Of a stretch of 64,000 bases of DNA, positions 35,498 through 44,261 are shown in pieces. Position numbers and translations under genes: made by a program. The DNA lies in assembly GCF_003860345.1 (NCBI RefSeq), contig NZ_CP034179.1, positions 682,001-746,000 on the forward strand, given 5' to 3'. Source of the stretch: Caenibius tardaugens NBRC 16725. GTDB taxonomy: Bacteria > Pseudomonadota > Alphaproteobacteria > Sphingomonadales > Sphingomonadaceae. The notes beneath the pieces were generated by a model. The model had not been told where the DNA came from and did no database searches. It saw only the letters and a program-made list of their open reading frames with translations. Positions within the stretch are counted from its first letter, which is position 1. Each line of letters begins with the position of its first letter.

Positions 35498-35872
35498 ATG
35501 AAACCTGTCGTTCCGGCCCTGACCACGCTTCTCGCGATCGCCGCTCTGGCCAATGGCGAGGCCAGAGCTGAAAATGTCCCGGCCCGACCTGCTGCCTTTG
35601 CCCCCTGTGCAGCATGTCACACGGTGCAGCCGGGCCAGAAATCATTTGGTCCGAACCTACACGGCGTTGTCGGGCGCAAGGCCGCCAGCCTGCCCGGCTA
35701 TGCCTATAGCAATGCCCTGAAAGCCGCGAACATAACCTGGAACCGGCAAGCACTCGACCGGTGGCTGACAGCCCCGCAAAAGGCTGTTCCCGGAACAAAG
35801 ATGCCCTTCCCCGGCATCGCTGACCCTGCGAAACGCCAGCAGATCATCGAGTATCTGCAAAAACTGCGATAG
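35498..35872 (+). CDS. Small class I cytochrome c (periplasmic)
   Basis: A 124-residue secreted cytochrome. The signal peptide MKPVVPALTTLLAIAALANG ends near EARA. The heme motif CAACH is at residues about 38-42 (FAPCAACHTVQPG), followed by KSFGPNLHGVVGRKA as in mitochondrial-type cytochrome c, and the axial Met is in GTKMPFPGI near residue 103. It probably shuttles electrons in the periplasm. Being downstream of a periplasmic KatG, it could feed the peroxidase reaction, although KatG enzymes do not need it for catalase activity; this is a hypothesis. No strong ribosome site is seen before the ATG. Confidence 0.92.
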   Translation: MKPVVPALTTLLAIAALANGEARAENVPARPAAFAPCAACHTVQPGQKSFGPNLHGVVGRKAASLPGYAYSNALKAANITWNRQALDRWLTAPQKAVPGTKMPFPGIADPAKRQQIIEYLQKLR

Positions 35873-35993
35873 GCGGGATCAAAACCGCTGCCCTACCGGA
35901 TAACGGATCAAACCACGCGCGATAACGGGATGACGACTGCAAAGCCTGTACGCCATCATGCATGGGCACCCGGCCAATCTGCGGCCATCCCTG

Positions 35994-37973
35994 TCACGTA
36001 CCGCTCATCAGGACGTGGTGTCTGACCGGTTCCAGGCCGCAGGCGCCAAGATAGGCGCCGATCATGTCCTGATGGATAGGTGCCGAGAAGTAATAGCCCT
36101 GCACGATATTGCCCCCAAGCTGACGCAACAAACGCATCTCGTCCTCGGTTTCCACCCCTTCGATCACGCAATCAATCCCCATATCGCGACTGAGCGCGAG
36201 AAGCGATTTGATGATCTTGTAGCTGGCCGGGTTCGTGTTCATGGCCTGCACGAAACTGCGGTCGATCTTGATCTTCGTGAACGGCAGGGCGTGGATATGA
36301 CTTAGGCTGGAATAGCCGGTGCCAAAATCGTCCAGCGATACGCTGCACCCCAAAAACTTGAGCATACGGATGGCTTCGCGAACCTGATTGATGTCATGAA
36401 GCAGCGCGGTTTCGGTGATTTCCAGGTCGATACGGCGCGGGTCGATATTCGCTTCGCTCACAAGCTTGATGATCTGCAGCATGACATCGGGCGAACACAG
36501 ATCATGGGCCGACAGATTGAATGAAAGATGGATATCTTCTGGCCATTCCTCGGCTGCGGCCAGCGCCTTGCCCAACAGGATCACCGTCAGCCGGTTAATC
36601 AGCCCTCCCCGCTCCGCGATACGAATAAACTGATCGGGCATGACTTCGCCCAGATGTGTGCTCTTCCATCGTGCCAGAGCTTCGAATGCCACGGTTTCGC
36701 CCGTGGTGACATCGACAATGGGCTGGAACATGATCGAGAGTTCGCGTTCAAGATCCGCCTTACGCAAGGCAATTTCTATCGTCGCATCCTGCTGCATCTG
36801 CGTGCTGTGATTGGTATCGAAAACACTGACCCCGCCACGGCGATGGCGCTTCCCATGATAGAGCGCATAATCGGCAAATTCATAGAGTTGGGCCGCCGTC
36901 GTCCCGTGATCGGGATAAGATGCAAAACCCAGAGAACCGCTGATCTGCACCGGCGTATCGCCCAGCGAAAACGGCACCCGCAGTGCCTCGCACAACTGTT
37001 CGCCGAAGCGTTTCAGTCGGTCTGCGGAAACCTGCCCTGAAAGAAACAGGGCGAACTCATCCCCCCCCCAAACGGGCGAGCTTGACGCTCTGATTGCACA
37101 CAAGCGAAAGCCGCTCTGCCACGGCTGTAAGCAGGCGGTCACCAAAAGCATGGCCGTAAAGGTCGTTCACCGGCTTGAACCCATCGAGATCGAGAATACC
37201 CACCGCCAGCGCATCATCAGGCTGCCGCGCCCCCGCAACTGCCGCAGAAAGGTGTTTGAAGAAGTACCGGCGATTGGGCAGCCCGGTCAGGCTGTCGCAA
37301 TCGGCCAATCTCCGGTTTTCGGCGTTGAGCGTCACCATCCGCGAAAAATCGCGATAGTGATAGCGCAGGATAACCAGGAGGGCTGCCGTTACCAGCACGA
37401 CATTGATCGCGCACCCGACATAAGCCTCGTTGCCGCGGGCAACGACAAAAGCATCCCCACGTTGTCGATCAAGGCCACCAGAAACGCCGCAGATCGCAAG
37501 TGCATCAGACAGAAAATACACCCGATCGCGGTAATCCCGAGAAAGAAAATGATCTGCCCCTGCGCATCGGCATCGCCATGCGGAAACAGGAGGAGAGACC
37601 AGAGGATGAAAGCGCAGGTGATGATCGGCGCAAGCAGATTGGTAAACCGCAGTGCCGACAGCGCAATTTCAGCGCTCGGTTCCGACGAAAGCCGCGACCA
37701 CCATGTAATACCGCGCGTAATGCAAAGGACGGAGAGAAGTCCCGGCGCCACGACAACCAGAGCAACGGGCGCTTTCCCGAGATGAGGGTATGCCATGACC
37801 CAACTGCTGATCAGCAAGATGGAATAGAGCATGGGCAACTGGTAGGCCAAAGCACGGTACTGCGCTTTGAGCAAATCCACATCGTCGTCCGGGACAGAGA
37901 GGAACGCCTTCAGCCTCCCGTACACGTCCCCCAAAAATGCCGCCATTCGCGCTTCCGCCCCACCAGAACTCAA
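35994..37973 (-). pseudogene. GGDEF-EAL membrane protein broken by two offsetting frameshifts
   Basis: The intact product would be about 660 residues. The first part (37973 to about 37440) encodes six membrane helices. The frame then shifts by one near 37430-37450 into LARGNEAYVG-like text and the first half of a GGDEF domain (DSLTGLPNRRYFFKHL, VGILDLDGFKPVND). A run of nine C at 37061-37069 shifts it back: eight would read RLGGDEF, nine gives a stop at 37057. The remainder resumes in the original frame with GGDEFALFL and a complete EAL domain (FEALARWK, DDFGTGYSS, IKIDRSFV, VIEGVET). The EAL residues are conserved, so the intact protein would make or degrade cyclic di-GMP. Pseudogene, phase-variable gene and sequencing error are all possible. 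Confidence 0.8.
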
Positions 37974-38536
37974 ACTTTCCTCAAAATAACTTCCAAAATA
38001 TCAATGACTTGTAAATAGCCTGATTTATCCGGCTCGATGTTCCGACAGAAATTCAGGACCGATAGCAAGCCTCCGCCAAACAGGCGGATCATAATGGTGA
38101 ATTCTGCGTAAATGCGACCTCCTGGCGGGTCTCCCCCTTCCGATATCCGGCTGGCATACAAACACATCACCGCAAGCAAGTTACTTGAAAATATAATAAT
38201 ATATCACAAGCTCGATGCGATATCTTTGCCTGTCCGGCAGAAATACCTGCCTCCGCATCCGTATTTGCCCGACTCGTCGGGCAATCGTGACATCCCCATC
38301 GCGGAAACGGGATGCGCGATGTGTTGCACGCCAGAATGCCCGCACACACAAGGGCGGCAACACCGGGTCAACGAAAACGCACGGATACGCTGAAAGGCAG
38401 CGTGGCCTGATTGCCAACAAATCTGGCCCGCCACGCAATTGCGCGACGAGCCAGAAACTCCTCCCCAGGAGTGGTTGTGATCAGTCGGGCGCGTGGCTGC
38501 GGCAGGCAGCCAACCCGCCCTGATCATCGCCGCATA
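37974..38536. other. Gene-free region upstream of the GGDEF-EAL gene and downstream of aceA
   Basis: A 563-bp stretch. The left part is AT-rich and likely holds the GGDEF-EAL promoter. The right part holds the hairpin ACTCCT-CCCC-AGGAGT at 38457-38472 and nested inverted repeats at 38479-38525. Short frames in it have no recognisable family. I see no tRNA. Confidence 0.4.
38457..38525 (-). terminator. Cluster of hairpins downstream of aceA (possible transcript end)
   Basis: A perfect 6-bp hairpin (38457-38472) is followed by a nested structure: outer arms GATCAG/CTGATC at 38479-38484 and 38520-38525, inner arms GGCTGC/GCAGCC at 38495-38500 and 38506-38511. It begins 12 bp beyond the aceA stop. 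No U-tract follows, so a Rho-independent role is uncertain. Confidence 0.4.
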
Positions 38537-40126
38537 TCAGGCGGCAAACTGGTTCATGGTATTGGCAGCCCCGCCCGCCTTAAGCGCCGCCTCGCCAGCG
38601 AAATATTCCTTGTGATCGTCACCGATGTCGCTGCCCGACATATTCTGATGCTTCACACAGGCGATACCCTGCCGGATCTCCTGACGCTGAACCCCTTTGA
38701 CGTAACCCAGCATACCCTGTTCGCCGAAGTATTCCCTGGCGAGGTTATCGGTCGACAGCGCCGCAGTGTGATAGGTCGGCAGCGTGATCAGGTGATGGAA
38801 GATGCCTGCCCGCGCCGCAGCATCCCGCTGGAACGTGCGGATACGTTCATCGGCTTCATCCGCCAGTTCCGAACCATCGTAGTCGACGCCCATCAGCTTG
38901 GCGCGATCGTAAGCGGAAACGTCCCGACCTTCAGCCTGCCACCGGTCAAACACCTGCTGGCGGAAGTTCAGTGTCCAGTTGAAGCTGGGCGAATTGTTAT
39001 AGACCAGCTTGGCATTGGGGATCACTTCACGGATACGGTCGACCATCCCCGCAATCTGTTCGATGTGCGGCTTTTCAGTTTCGATCCACAGCAGATCCGC
39101 GCCGTTCTGCAACGATGTGATGCAGTCCAGAACGCAGCGGTCTTCACCCGTGCCGGAACGGAACTGAAAAAGGTTCGACGGCAAACGCCGGGGCCGCATC
39201 AGTTTGCCATCGCGCGTGATCAAAACGTCGCCATGGCCGATCTCGTCAACTTCCTCGCAATCGAGGAAGCTGTTGTACTGATCGCCGATATCGCCCGCTT
39301 CCCGCGTGAAGGCGATTTGCTTGGTCAGGCCCGCGCCGAGCGAGTCCGTGCGCGCAACGATCACGCCATCTTCAACGCCCAGTTCCATGAAGGCGTAACG
39401 GACAGCACGGATCTTCGCGAGGAAATCCTCATGCGGAACGGTAACCTTGCCGTCCTGATGGCCGCACTGCTTTTCGTCTGAGACCTGATTTTCGATCTGG
39501 ATGCAGCAAGCCCCCGCCTCGATCATCTTCTTCGCCAGAAGATAGGTCGCCTCGGCATTGCCAAACCCGGCGTCGATATCGGCAATGATCGGCACGATAT
39601 GTGTCTGGAAATTATCAATCGCCGTCTGGATCTGCTTGGCCCTGACCGCATCGCCTGAATCCCGGGCGGCATCGAGATCGCGGAACAGCATGCCCAGTTC
39701 GCGGGCATCGGCCTGACGCAGGAACGTGTACAGTTCCTCGATCAATGCGGCCACACTGGTCTTTTCGTGCATCGACTGATCGGGAAGCGGGCCAAATTCG
39801 CTGCGCAACGCCGCAACCATCCAGCCCGAGAGATAGAGATAGCGCCCCTTGGTCGAACCGAAATGCTTCTTGATGGAAATCAGCTTCTGCTGGCCGATGA
39901 AACCGTGCCAGCACCCGAGCGACTGTGTGTAGGCAGCCGGATCGGCATCATAGGCGGCCATGTCTTCGCGCATGATCTTCGCGGTGTAGCGGGCGATATC
40001 CAGCCCGGTACGAAAACGGTTCTGCAGCCGCATGCGTGCGACGGATTCGGGCTCGATACCGTTCCAGGTTGCCTGGAACCGGCCGATCGCATTGCCGGCC
40101 TCAACGATTGTCTGCTGATAGGTCAT
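38537..40126 (-). CDS. aceA: Isocitrate lyase (glyoxylate shunt)
   Basis: A 529-residue isocitrate lyase of the longer (AceA2-like) group. It splits isocitrate into glyoxylate and succinate, allowing growth on acetate and fatty acids. The catalytic loop with the active Cys reads EKQCGHQDGK near residue 217 (KKCGH in the short enzyme), and IVPIIADIDAGFGNAEATYLLAKKMIEAGA near 180, IVARTDSLGA near 258 and YNNSPSFNW near 378 are the other signature stretches. ATG 40126 has AGGGA 9 bp upstream and is preferred to the GTG one codon before. It is divergent from its likely regulator scfR, 166 bp away; no malate synthase gene is adjacent. Confidence 0.95.
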   Translation of the reverse strand: MTYQQTIVEAGNAIGRFQATWNGIEPESVARMRLQNRFRTGLDIARYTAKIMREDMAAYDADPAAYTQSLGCWHGFIGQQKLISIKKHFGSTKGRYLYLSGWMVAALRSEFGPLPDQSMHEKTSVAALIEELYTFLRQADARELGMLFRDLDAARDSGDAVRAKQIQTAIDNFQTHIVPIIADIDAGFGNAEATYLLAKKMIEAGACCIQIENQVSDEKQCGHQDGKVTVPHEDFLAKIRAVRYAFMELGVEDGVIVARTDSLGAGLTKQIAFTREAGDIGDQYNSFLDCEEVDEIGHGDVLITRDGKLMRPRRLPSNLFQFRSGTGEDRCVLDCITSLQNGADLLWIETEKPHIEQIAGMVDRIREVIPNAKLVYNNSPSFNWTLNFRQQVFDRWQAEGRDVSAYDRAKLMGVDYDGSELADEADERIRTFQRDAAARAGIFHHLITLPTYHTAALSTDNLAREYFGEQGMLGYVKGVQRQEIRQGIACVKHQNMSGSDIGDDHKEYFAGEAALKAGGAANTMNQFAA

Positions 40127-40236
40127 CACACATCATCCCTTGTTGCGGGCCAGGCTTGCACAGAAATCGGGAAACCGGCCGATGGCCAGCAAATGATGGA
40201 AAAACGGCGATGCGGGAATGCACTGCGAAGTCAGCC

Positions 40237-40273
40237 TGTAAGACTTTACAACCATTCCTTGTAATTATGTACA
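40237..40273. promoter_or_regulatory. Twin 14-bp operator-like sites between aceA and scfR
   Basis: Two similar partly palindromic 14-mers, TGTAAGACTTTACA (40237-40250) and TGTAATTATGTACA (40260-40273), are spaced 23 bp start to start, about two helical turns. The second ends 19 bp before the scfR ATG. They are natural candidates for ScfR binding, giving control of both divergent genes. Confidence 0.5.
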
Positions 40274-40292
40274 GGTATGACAAAAGAGAGGC

Positions 40293-41693
40293 ATGGCAGA
40301 ATCCCGCCCCCTCTATCTCGGCCCGCGCCTGCGCCGTTTGCGGCGGGAACTGGGCCTGACCCAGCAGGCCATGGCGACCGACCTTGCGATATCGCCCAGC
40401 TACATCGCCTTGCTGGAACGCAACCAGCGTCCGCTTACGGCAGACCTGCTCTTGCGGCTCGCCAAGAGTTACAAGTTTGAACTGGCCGATTTTGCGGGCG
40501 AAGATCACGAGGAATATAACAAGCGGATCGCCCAAGTCCTGCGCGATCCGATTTTTGCCGATATCGACCTGCCGGCATTGGAAGTGGCCGATCTGGCCAC
40601 CAGCTTCCCCGGCATCAGCGAGGCCCTGCTTCGCCTGCACGGCGCCTATACCCGGGAACAGCAGGCGCTGGCCGAACAGCGCAATACCCCAGGCGACAGT
40701 CAGGGCACCGATCCCGTCACCGAAGCGCGGCGCTTTACCGCGAGCCAGCGCAACTATTTCCACGCGCTGGATATCAAGGGCGAAGAACTCGCCGCAGAGA
40801 TCGCACAGAAAGGCGGGGCCGCAGAATGGCTCGCGGCAACCCAAGGGGTACGCGTCCGCTATCTGCCGCCCGAAGTGCTGACCGATACCTTGCGGCGGTT
40901 CGACCGGCATAACCAGCAATTGCTGATCAACGATACGCTCGATTCCGCCAGCCGCGCCTTCCAGATCGCGATGCAGATCGCCTATACATCCATGACCCGG
41001 GAAATTTCGGGCATCATGCGGGCTGAAACCTTTGCCAGCACCACCACGAACAGCCTCGTGCGGCGGGCCCTTGCCTCTTACGGCGCGGCGGCCCTGCTGA
41101 TGCCTTACGATCGCTTTGCCAGAGCGGTGGAGACGCGCGCCTATGATATCGAGGCGCTCAGCCGCCAGTTCGGCACCAGCTTCGAACAGGTCGCCCATCG
41201 CCTGACCACGCTTAACAAACCAGGGATGGCGCGTATCCCGTTCTTCTTCATCCGCGTCGATCCTGCCGGCAATGTGTCAAAAAGGCTCGACGGGGCGGGA
41301 TTCCCGTTCGCGGCGCATGGCGGCGGCTGCCCGTTGTGGAACGTCCATTCGGTATTCCGCACCCCGGGCGAAGTGAACACGCAGTTCCTCGAACTGCCCG
41401 ATGGCCAGCGCTTCTTTTCGATCGCGCGCACCGTCAAGGCGGGCGGCGGCAGCTTTACCCAACCCAGCGTCACCCGCGCCATCGCGCTGGCCTGTGCGGC
41501 GGAACATGCGCCCAAACTGGCCTATGCACGCGATATCGACCCGAAAACCGTGCTGGCCACGCCGATTGGCGTTACCTGCCGCCTGTGCAATCGCGCGGCC
41601 TGCACGGCCCGCGCTGTCCCGCCTGTCGGGCGCGAAATCCTGACCGACGATTACCGGCGCGACAAGGCCCCGTTCGGCTTTGACGACGGCTGA
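40293..41693 (+). CDS. XRE-type short-chain fatty acyl-responsive regulator ScfR/RamB
   Basis: A 466-residue regulator. Residues about 10-65 form an XRE helix-turn-helix (LGPRLRRLRRELGLTQQAMATDLAISPSYIALLERNQRPLT). The middle is an ImmA/IrrE-like domain (QLLINDTLDSASRAFQIAMQIAYTS). The C-terminal DUF2083 domain has FGTSFEQVAHRLTTLNKPGMARIPFFFIRVD and a Cys-rich end, VTCRLCNRAACTARAVPPVGR. This is the layout of RamB in actinobacteria and ScfR in alphaproteobacteria, which control acetate and propionate metabolism in response to acyl-CoA. Divergent placement from isocitrate lyase supports control of aceA. Confidence 0.92.
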   Translation: MAESRPLYLGPRLRRLRRELGLTQQAMATDLAISPSYIALLERNQRPLTADLLLRLAKSYKFELADFAGEDHEEYNKRIAQVLRDPIFADIDLPALEVADLATSFPGISEALLRLHGAYTREQQALAEQRNTPGDSQGTDPVTEARRFTASQRNYFHALDIKGEELAAEIAQKGGAAEWLAATQGVRVRYLPPEVLTDTLRRFDRHNQQLLINDTLDSASRAFQIAMQIAYTSMTREISGIMRAETFASTTTNSLVRRALASYGAAALLMPYDRFARAVETRAYDIEALSRQFGTSFEQVAHRLTTLNKPGMARIPFFFIRVDPAGNVSKRLDGAGFPFAAHGGGCPLWNVHSVFRTPGEVNTQFLELPDGQRFFSIARTVKAGGGSFTQPSVTRAIALACAAEHAPKLAYARDIDPKTVLATPIGVTCRLCNRAACTARAVPPVGREILTDDYRRDKAPFGFDDG

Positions 41694-41699
41694 TACCGG

Positions 41700-42512
41700 T
41701 CAGGCCAGCGTATACTGGTCTGTCAGCGTGCTGATTTCGTGCGCATGCCCGAATTCATCAGTGAACCCGTATTCGGCCCCTGCTTCTGCGGACCAGACAT
41801 GGCTGCCGCTGCGCGCCATGCGGTTGGGATCGGCAGCGATCGCGGCGACCGCACGCCCGGTGTAGCGCGGTGTTTCCGGCCGGGAAGGATCAGCCGCATA
41901 GCCGTTCGGCCAGACCGACAGCACAGCAACATGGTGCGGCCGCAATTCCAGCGCCGTGTCGCTCGTCAGCCGGGCAAGAGCGGATTTGCCGACCCCATAG
42001 GCCGTGTTGTAACGATAGCCGAGCGCCCCGCGCCCCGAAACGTTCACAATCAGTCCCGGTGCTGCTTCCGTAGCGGACCGCATCATCAGGGGCGCAGCGC
42101 GCGCGGTGGTGAAATAGGCCGCCCGGCCCGGAACTTCCACCACGGTGTGCCACAGATCATCGGGGGTTTCCCAGATGCGCTTGACGATCATCCCGGGGAA
42201 TGTGGGGGTGGAAAACACGCTGTTCACCACGATATCGAGCCGCCCATGCCGCTCCTCGACCTGTTCGATGATCGCGCCGAGCCGGATGGGATCGGTGCAA
42301 TCGCATGTGACCACCTGCCCCGCGCCGCCAAGGCCTTCCAGAACGGCCAGCGTATGCGACAGGGTATCCGTCCGGCCATCGCCCACCGCGCCTGCCGTCC
42401 GCCCGAGCAGATAGACGAAGGCTCCGGCAGCGCCCAGTTCCACTGCGATCCCCTGTCCCATGCCCCGGCTCGCGCCAGCGACCAGCGCCACGCGCCCTTC
42501 CAGCGTCCTCAT
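41700..42512 (-). CDS. Short-chain dehydrogenase/reductase (DHRS1-like)
   Basis: A 270-residue SDR. The cofactor motif is AGASRGMGQG near residue 13, NSV in IVVNSVFST replaces the usual NNAG near residue 97, and the catalytic region is IVNVSGRGALGYRYNTAYGVGKSALARLTSDTALEL with Ser and YGVGK near residues 165-180. The cofactor and substrate cannot be fixed, but the ACDCTD and VNSVFST texts resemble the DHRS1 group. It starts 3 bp from the HxlR gene stop on the same strand, so HxlR and SDR probably form one operon. Confidence 0.88.
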   Translation of the reverse strand: MRTLEGRVALVAGASRGMGQGIAVELGAAGAFVYLLGRTAGAVGDGRTDTLSHTLAVLEGLGGAGQVVTCDCTDPIRLGAIIEQVEERHGRLDIVVNSVFSTPTFPGMIVKRIWETPDDLWHTVVEVPGRAAYFTTARAAPLMMRSATEAAPGLIVNVSGRGALGYRYNTAYGVGKSALARLTSDTALELRPHHVAVLSVWPNGYAADPSRPETPRYTGRAVAAIAADPNRMARSGSHVWSAEAGAEYGFTDEFGHAHEISTLTDQYTLA

Positions 42513-42515
42513 TCC

Positions 42516-42905
42516 TCAAGCTCCTGCATCAAAGGCCGCCCGGGCCTGATCCATTTCAGGACTGTGCGCATCGGCCCAGTCAAGCAAGCCTTCCGCCGCG
42601 CCATAGAGCGATTGCCCCAGTCCGGTTAGCGCGTATTCCACCTGTGGCGGCACAGAGGCGAACACCGTGCGCGAAATCAGCCCATCACGTTCCAGATTGC
42701 GCAGCGTCAAGGTCAGCATGCGTTGCGAAACACCATCCAGTTCGCGGCGCAACTGATTGAAACGACGCGGCCCATGGTGAAGCACCGAAACCACGATCAG
42801 TGTCCACTTGCTGCCGATCCGTTCCAGCACATGCCGCATGGCGGCACAATCACGTGTCGCGTTCCGGCCATCGATCCCGGTTCCCTCGCTGTTACCTGGT
42901 GCCAT
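42516..42905 (-). CDS. HxlR-family winged-helix regulator
   Basis: A protein of about 129 residues with the HxlR winged helix: MRHVLERIGSKWTLIVVSVLHHGPRRFNQLRRELDGVSQRMLTLTLRNLERDGLISRTVFASVPPQVEYALTGLG is the full signature, read here in several pieces (GSKWTLIVVSVLHHGPRRFN; QRMLTLTLRNLERDGLI). There is no conserved Cys in the N-terminal part, so it is probably not a YodB-type redox sensor. The ATG at 42905 has AGAAGG 7 bp upstream; an ATG at 42953 is possible. It is divergent from the pirin gene 70 bp away and likely controls both directions. Confidence 0.86.
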   Translation of the reverse strand: MAPGNSEGTGIDGRNATRDCAAMRHVLERIGSKWTLIVVSVLHHGPRRFNQLRRELDGVSQRMLTLTLRNLERDGLISRTVFASVPPQVEYALTGLGQSLYGAAEGLLDWADAHSPEMDQARAAFDAGA

Positions 42906-42975
42906 GCCTGTGCCTTCTTGTAATGCCCTTCCAGCCCCCAACATGGTTGTCATATCATCAGCCCGGAGAACACCC

Positions 42976-44043
42976 ATGACCAGCACAATTTTGCGCAGTG
43001 AACCGCTGACCCGCCCGTGGGCAGGCACGGACCCCTTCCTCTTCTGCGCCCACCATCTCGACCGTTATCCCGCCGCCAATGCCACGCAAGGCGTGCCTGC
43101 GGAATCGCTCGGCGATCGCCCGCTCGGCAACGACTTCAGCCGCAAGGACGGTTTCAACATGTATTATGGCACCAATGTGCCCGGTTTCCCCGCGCACCCG
43201 CATCGCGGCTTCGAAACGGTGACGATCGTTCCTGCGGGTCTGGTCGATCACGCGGATGCGCTGGGGGCCACGGCCCGTTACGGCGATGGCGACGTACAAT
43301 GGCTGACCGCCGGGGCGGGGACCATGCATTCGGAGATGTTCCCCTTGCGCAACCAGGACAGTGGAAACCTGCTCGATCTTTATCAGATCTGGCTCAACCT
43401 GCCCGCCCGCAGCAAGATGGCCGATCCTGCATTCGTGATGCTGTGGGATGAAAAAATCCCCCGTTACCACCACACCAATGCCGATGGCGCGGGTGCGGAT
43501 GTGAAAGTGATCGCCGGAAGCTACACCCCGCAGGAAAGTGCCGCAACGGCGCTCACCCCGCCCCCACCGGCCCCAGATTCCTGGGCTGCCGATCCCGATG
43601 CGGACGTTGCGATCTGGCAGATCACGCTGGAGCCCGGAGCCACGCTCACGCTGCCGCCGGCGAACCGCGATGGCGTGCGGCGGACACTCTATTTTCACAC
43701 CGGCGAAAGCCTTGCTGTGGATGGGGAAAGCCAGCCGGGCGAACGCTTGATCGAAGTCGCTGCGCAAGTACCGCTCCCCCTGGCGAATACGGGAAGCGAC
43801 AAGGCGGAAATCCTCGTGCTGCAGGGCCTGCCGATCAACGAACCCGTGGTGGCGCAAGGCCCGTTCGTCATGAACACGGCGGCACAGATCGACCAGGCAC
43901 GGCGCGACTTCGGACGCACCCAATTTGGTGGTTGGCCGTGGACGGACAACGGCCCTGTTCATCCCGCTGGACAGGGGCGTTTCGCCCGGTACCCCGGGGA
44001 CACTGCACCCGACCTGCCGCCTGCGTCAGCATCGCAGGGATAA
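42976..44043 (+). CDS. Pirin-family bicupin protein
   Basis: A 355-residue double cupin. The N-terminal metal site is PAHPHRGFETVTIV near residues 72-85 (His, His) and GTMHSEMF near residue 116 (His, Glu), matching the four Fe ligands of pirin. The C-terminal cupin follows (TLYFHTGESLAVDG) and the family ending NTAAQIDQARRDFGRTQFGGWPW is present. Pirins act as quercetinase-like dioxygenases or as redox-sensing cofactors; length is above the usual 230-300 residues because of insertions in the second cupin. It is divergent from HxlR, a typical pairing for an electrophile-induced gene. Confidence 0.9.
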   Translation: MTSTILRSEPLTRPWAGTDPFLFCAHHLDRYPAANATQGVPAESLGDRPLGNDFSRKDGFNMYYGTNVPGFPAHPHRGFETVTIVPAGLVDHADALGATARYGDGDVQWLTAGAGTMHSEMFPLRNQDSGNLLDLYQIWLNLPARSKMADPAFVMLWDEKIPRYHHTNADGAGADVKVIAGSYTPQESAATALTPPPPAPDSWAADPDADVAIWQITLEPGATLTLPPANRDGVRRTLYFHTGESLAVDGESQPGERLIEVAAQVPLPLANTGSDKAEILVLQGLPINEPVVAQGPFVMNTAAQIDQARRDFGRTQFGGWPWTDNGPVHPAGQGRFARYPGDTAPDLPPASASQG

Positions 44044-44070
44044 GCCATTGATCATTTTTGGAGAAATACG

Positions 44071-44097
44071 ATGAAGCGTTCACACTCGTTCATCTGA
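44071..44097 (+). CDS. Eight-codon leader ORF (MKRSHSFI)
   Basis: ATG AAG CGT TCA CAC TCG TTC ATC TGA is preceded by GGAGAA with ideal 7-bp spacing. Its stop codon lies inside the first arm of the alternative hairpin, so a ribosome terminating or stalling there would control folding. It is too short for homology and could be fortuitous. Confidence 0.4.
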   Translation: MKRSHSFI

Positions 44098-44164
44098 GGT
44101 TTGGTTTCGCGCTCTATAGGCGGCCCCGCAGATGAGTTGATGCTCATCTCCCCTCTCCTTTTCC

Positions 44165-44198
44165 GGGCGTGCAACTTCGGTGGCACGCCCTTTTTTTT
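44165..44198 (+). terminator. Strong Rho-independent terminator
   Basis: GGGCGTGC (44165-44172) pairs perfectly with GCACGCCC (44183-44190), capped by an internal C(TTCG)G tetraloop and followed by eight T (44191-44198). It ends the pirin transcript or the candidate small RNA. Confidence 0.92.
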
Positions 44199-44261
44199 GT
44201 GTGCATTCCCTCTGGTAGAACAAGCCCGTTTCGTTACACCGCGAGAAAGCTTTGATCCGCT

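Larger units (their letters stand above)
44060..44198 (+). ncRNA. Candidate leader RNA or small RNA with mini-ORF, alternative hairpins and terminator
   Basis: Starting 17 bp after the pirin stop, this stretch holds a ribosome site and 8-codon ORF, then TCATCTG (44090-44096), CAGATGA (44129-44135) and CTCATCT (44143-44149). The middle element overlaps AGATGAG and can pair either with the first or with the third, which are mutually exclusive. A C-rich single-stranded-looking segment (CTCCCCTCTCC) and a perfect terminator follow. It may be the 3' end of the pirin mRNA, a small RNA, or an attenuator; no gene directly after the terminator has its start near, the next being 64 bp on. Confidence 0.45.

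Noticed and set aside
38411-39481. A long plus-strand frame across the isocitrate lyase gene
   Set aside because: It is antisense to a clearly conserved aceA and shows no family features.
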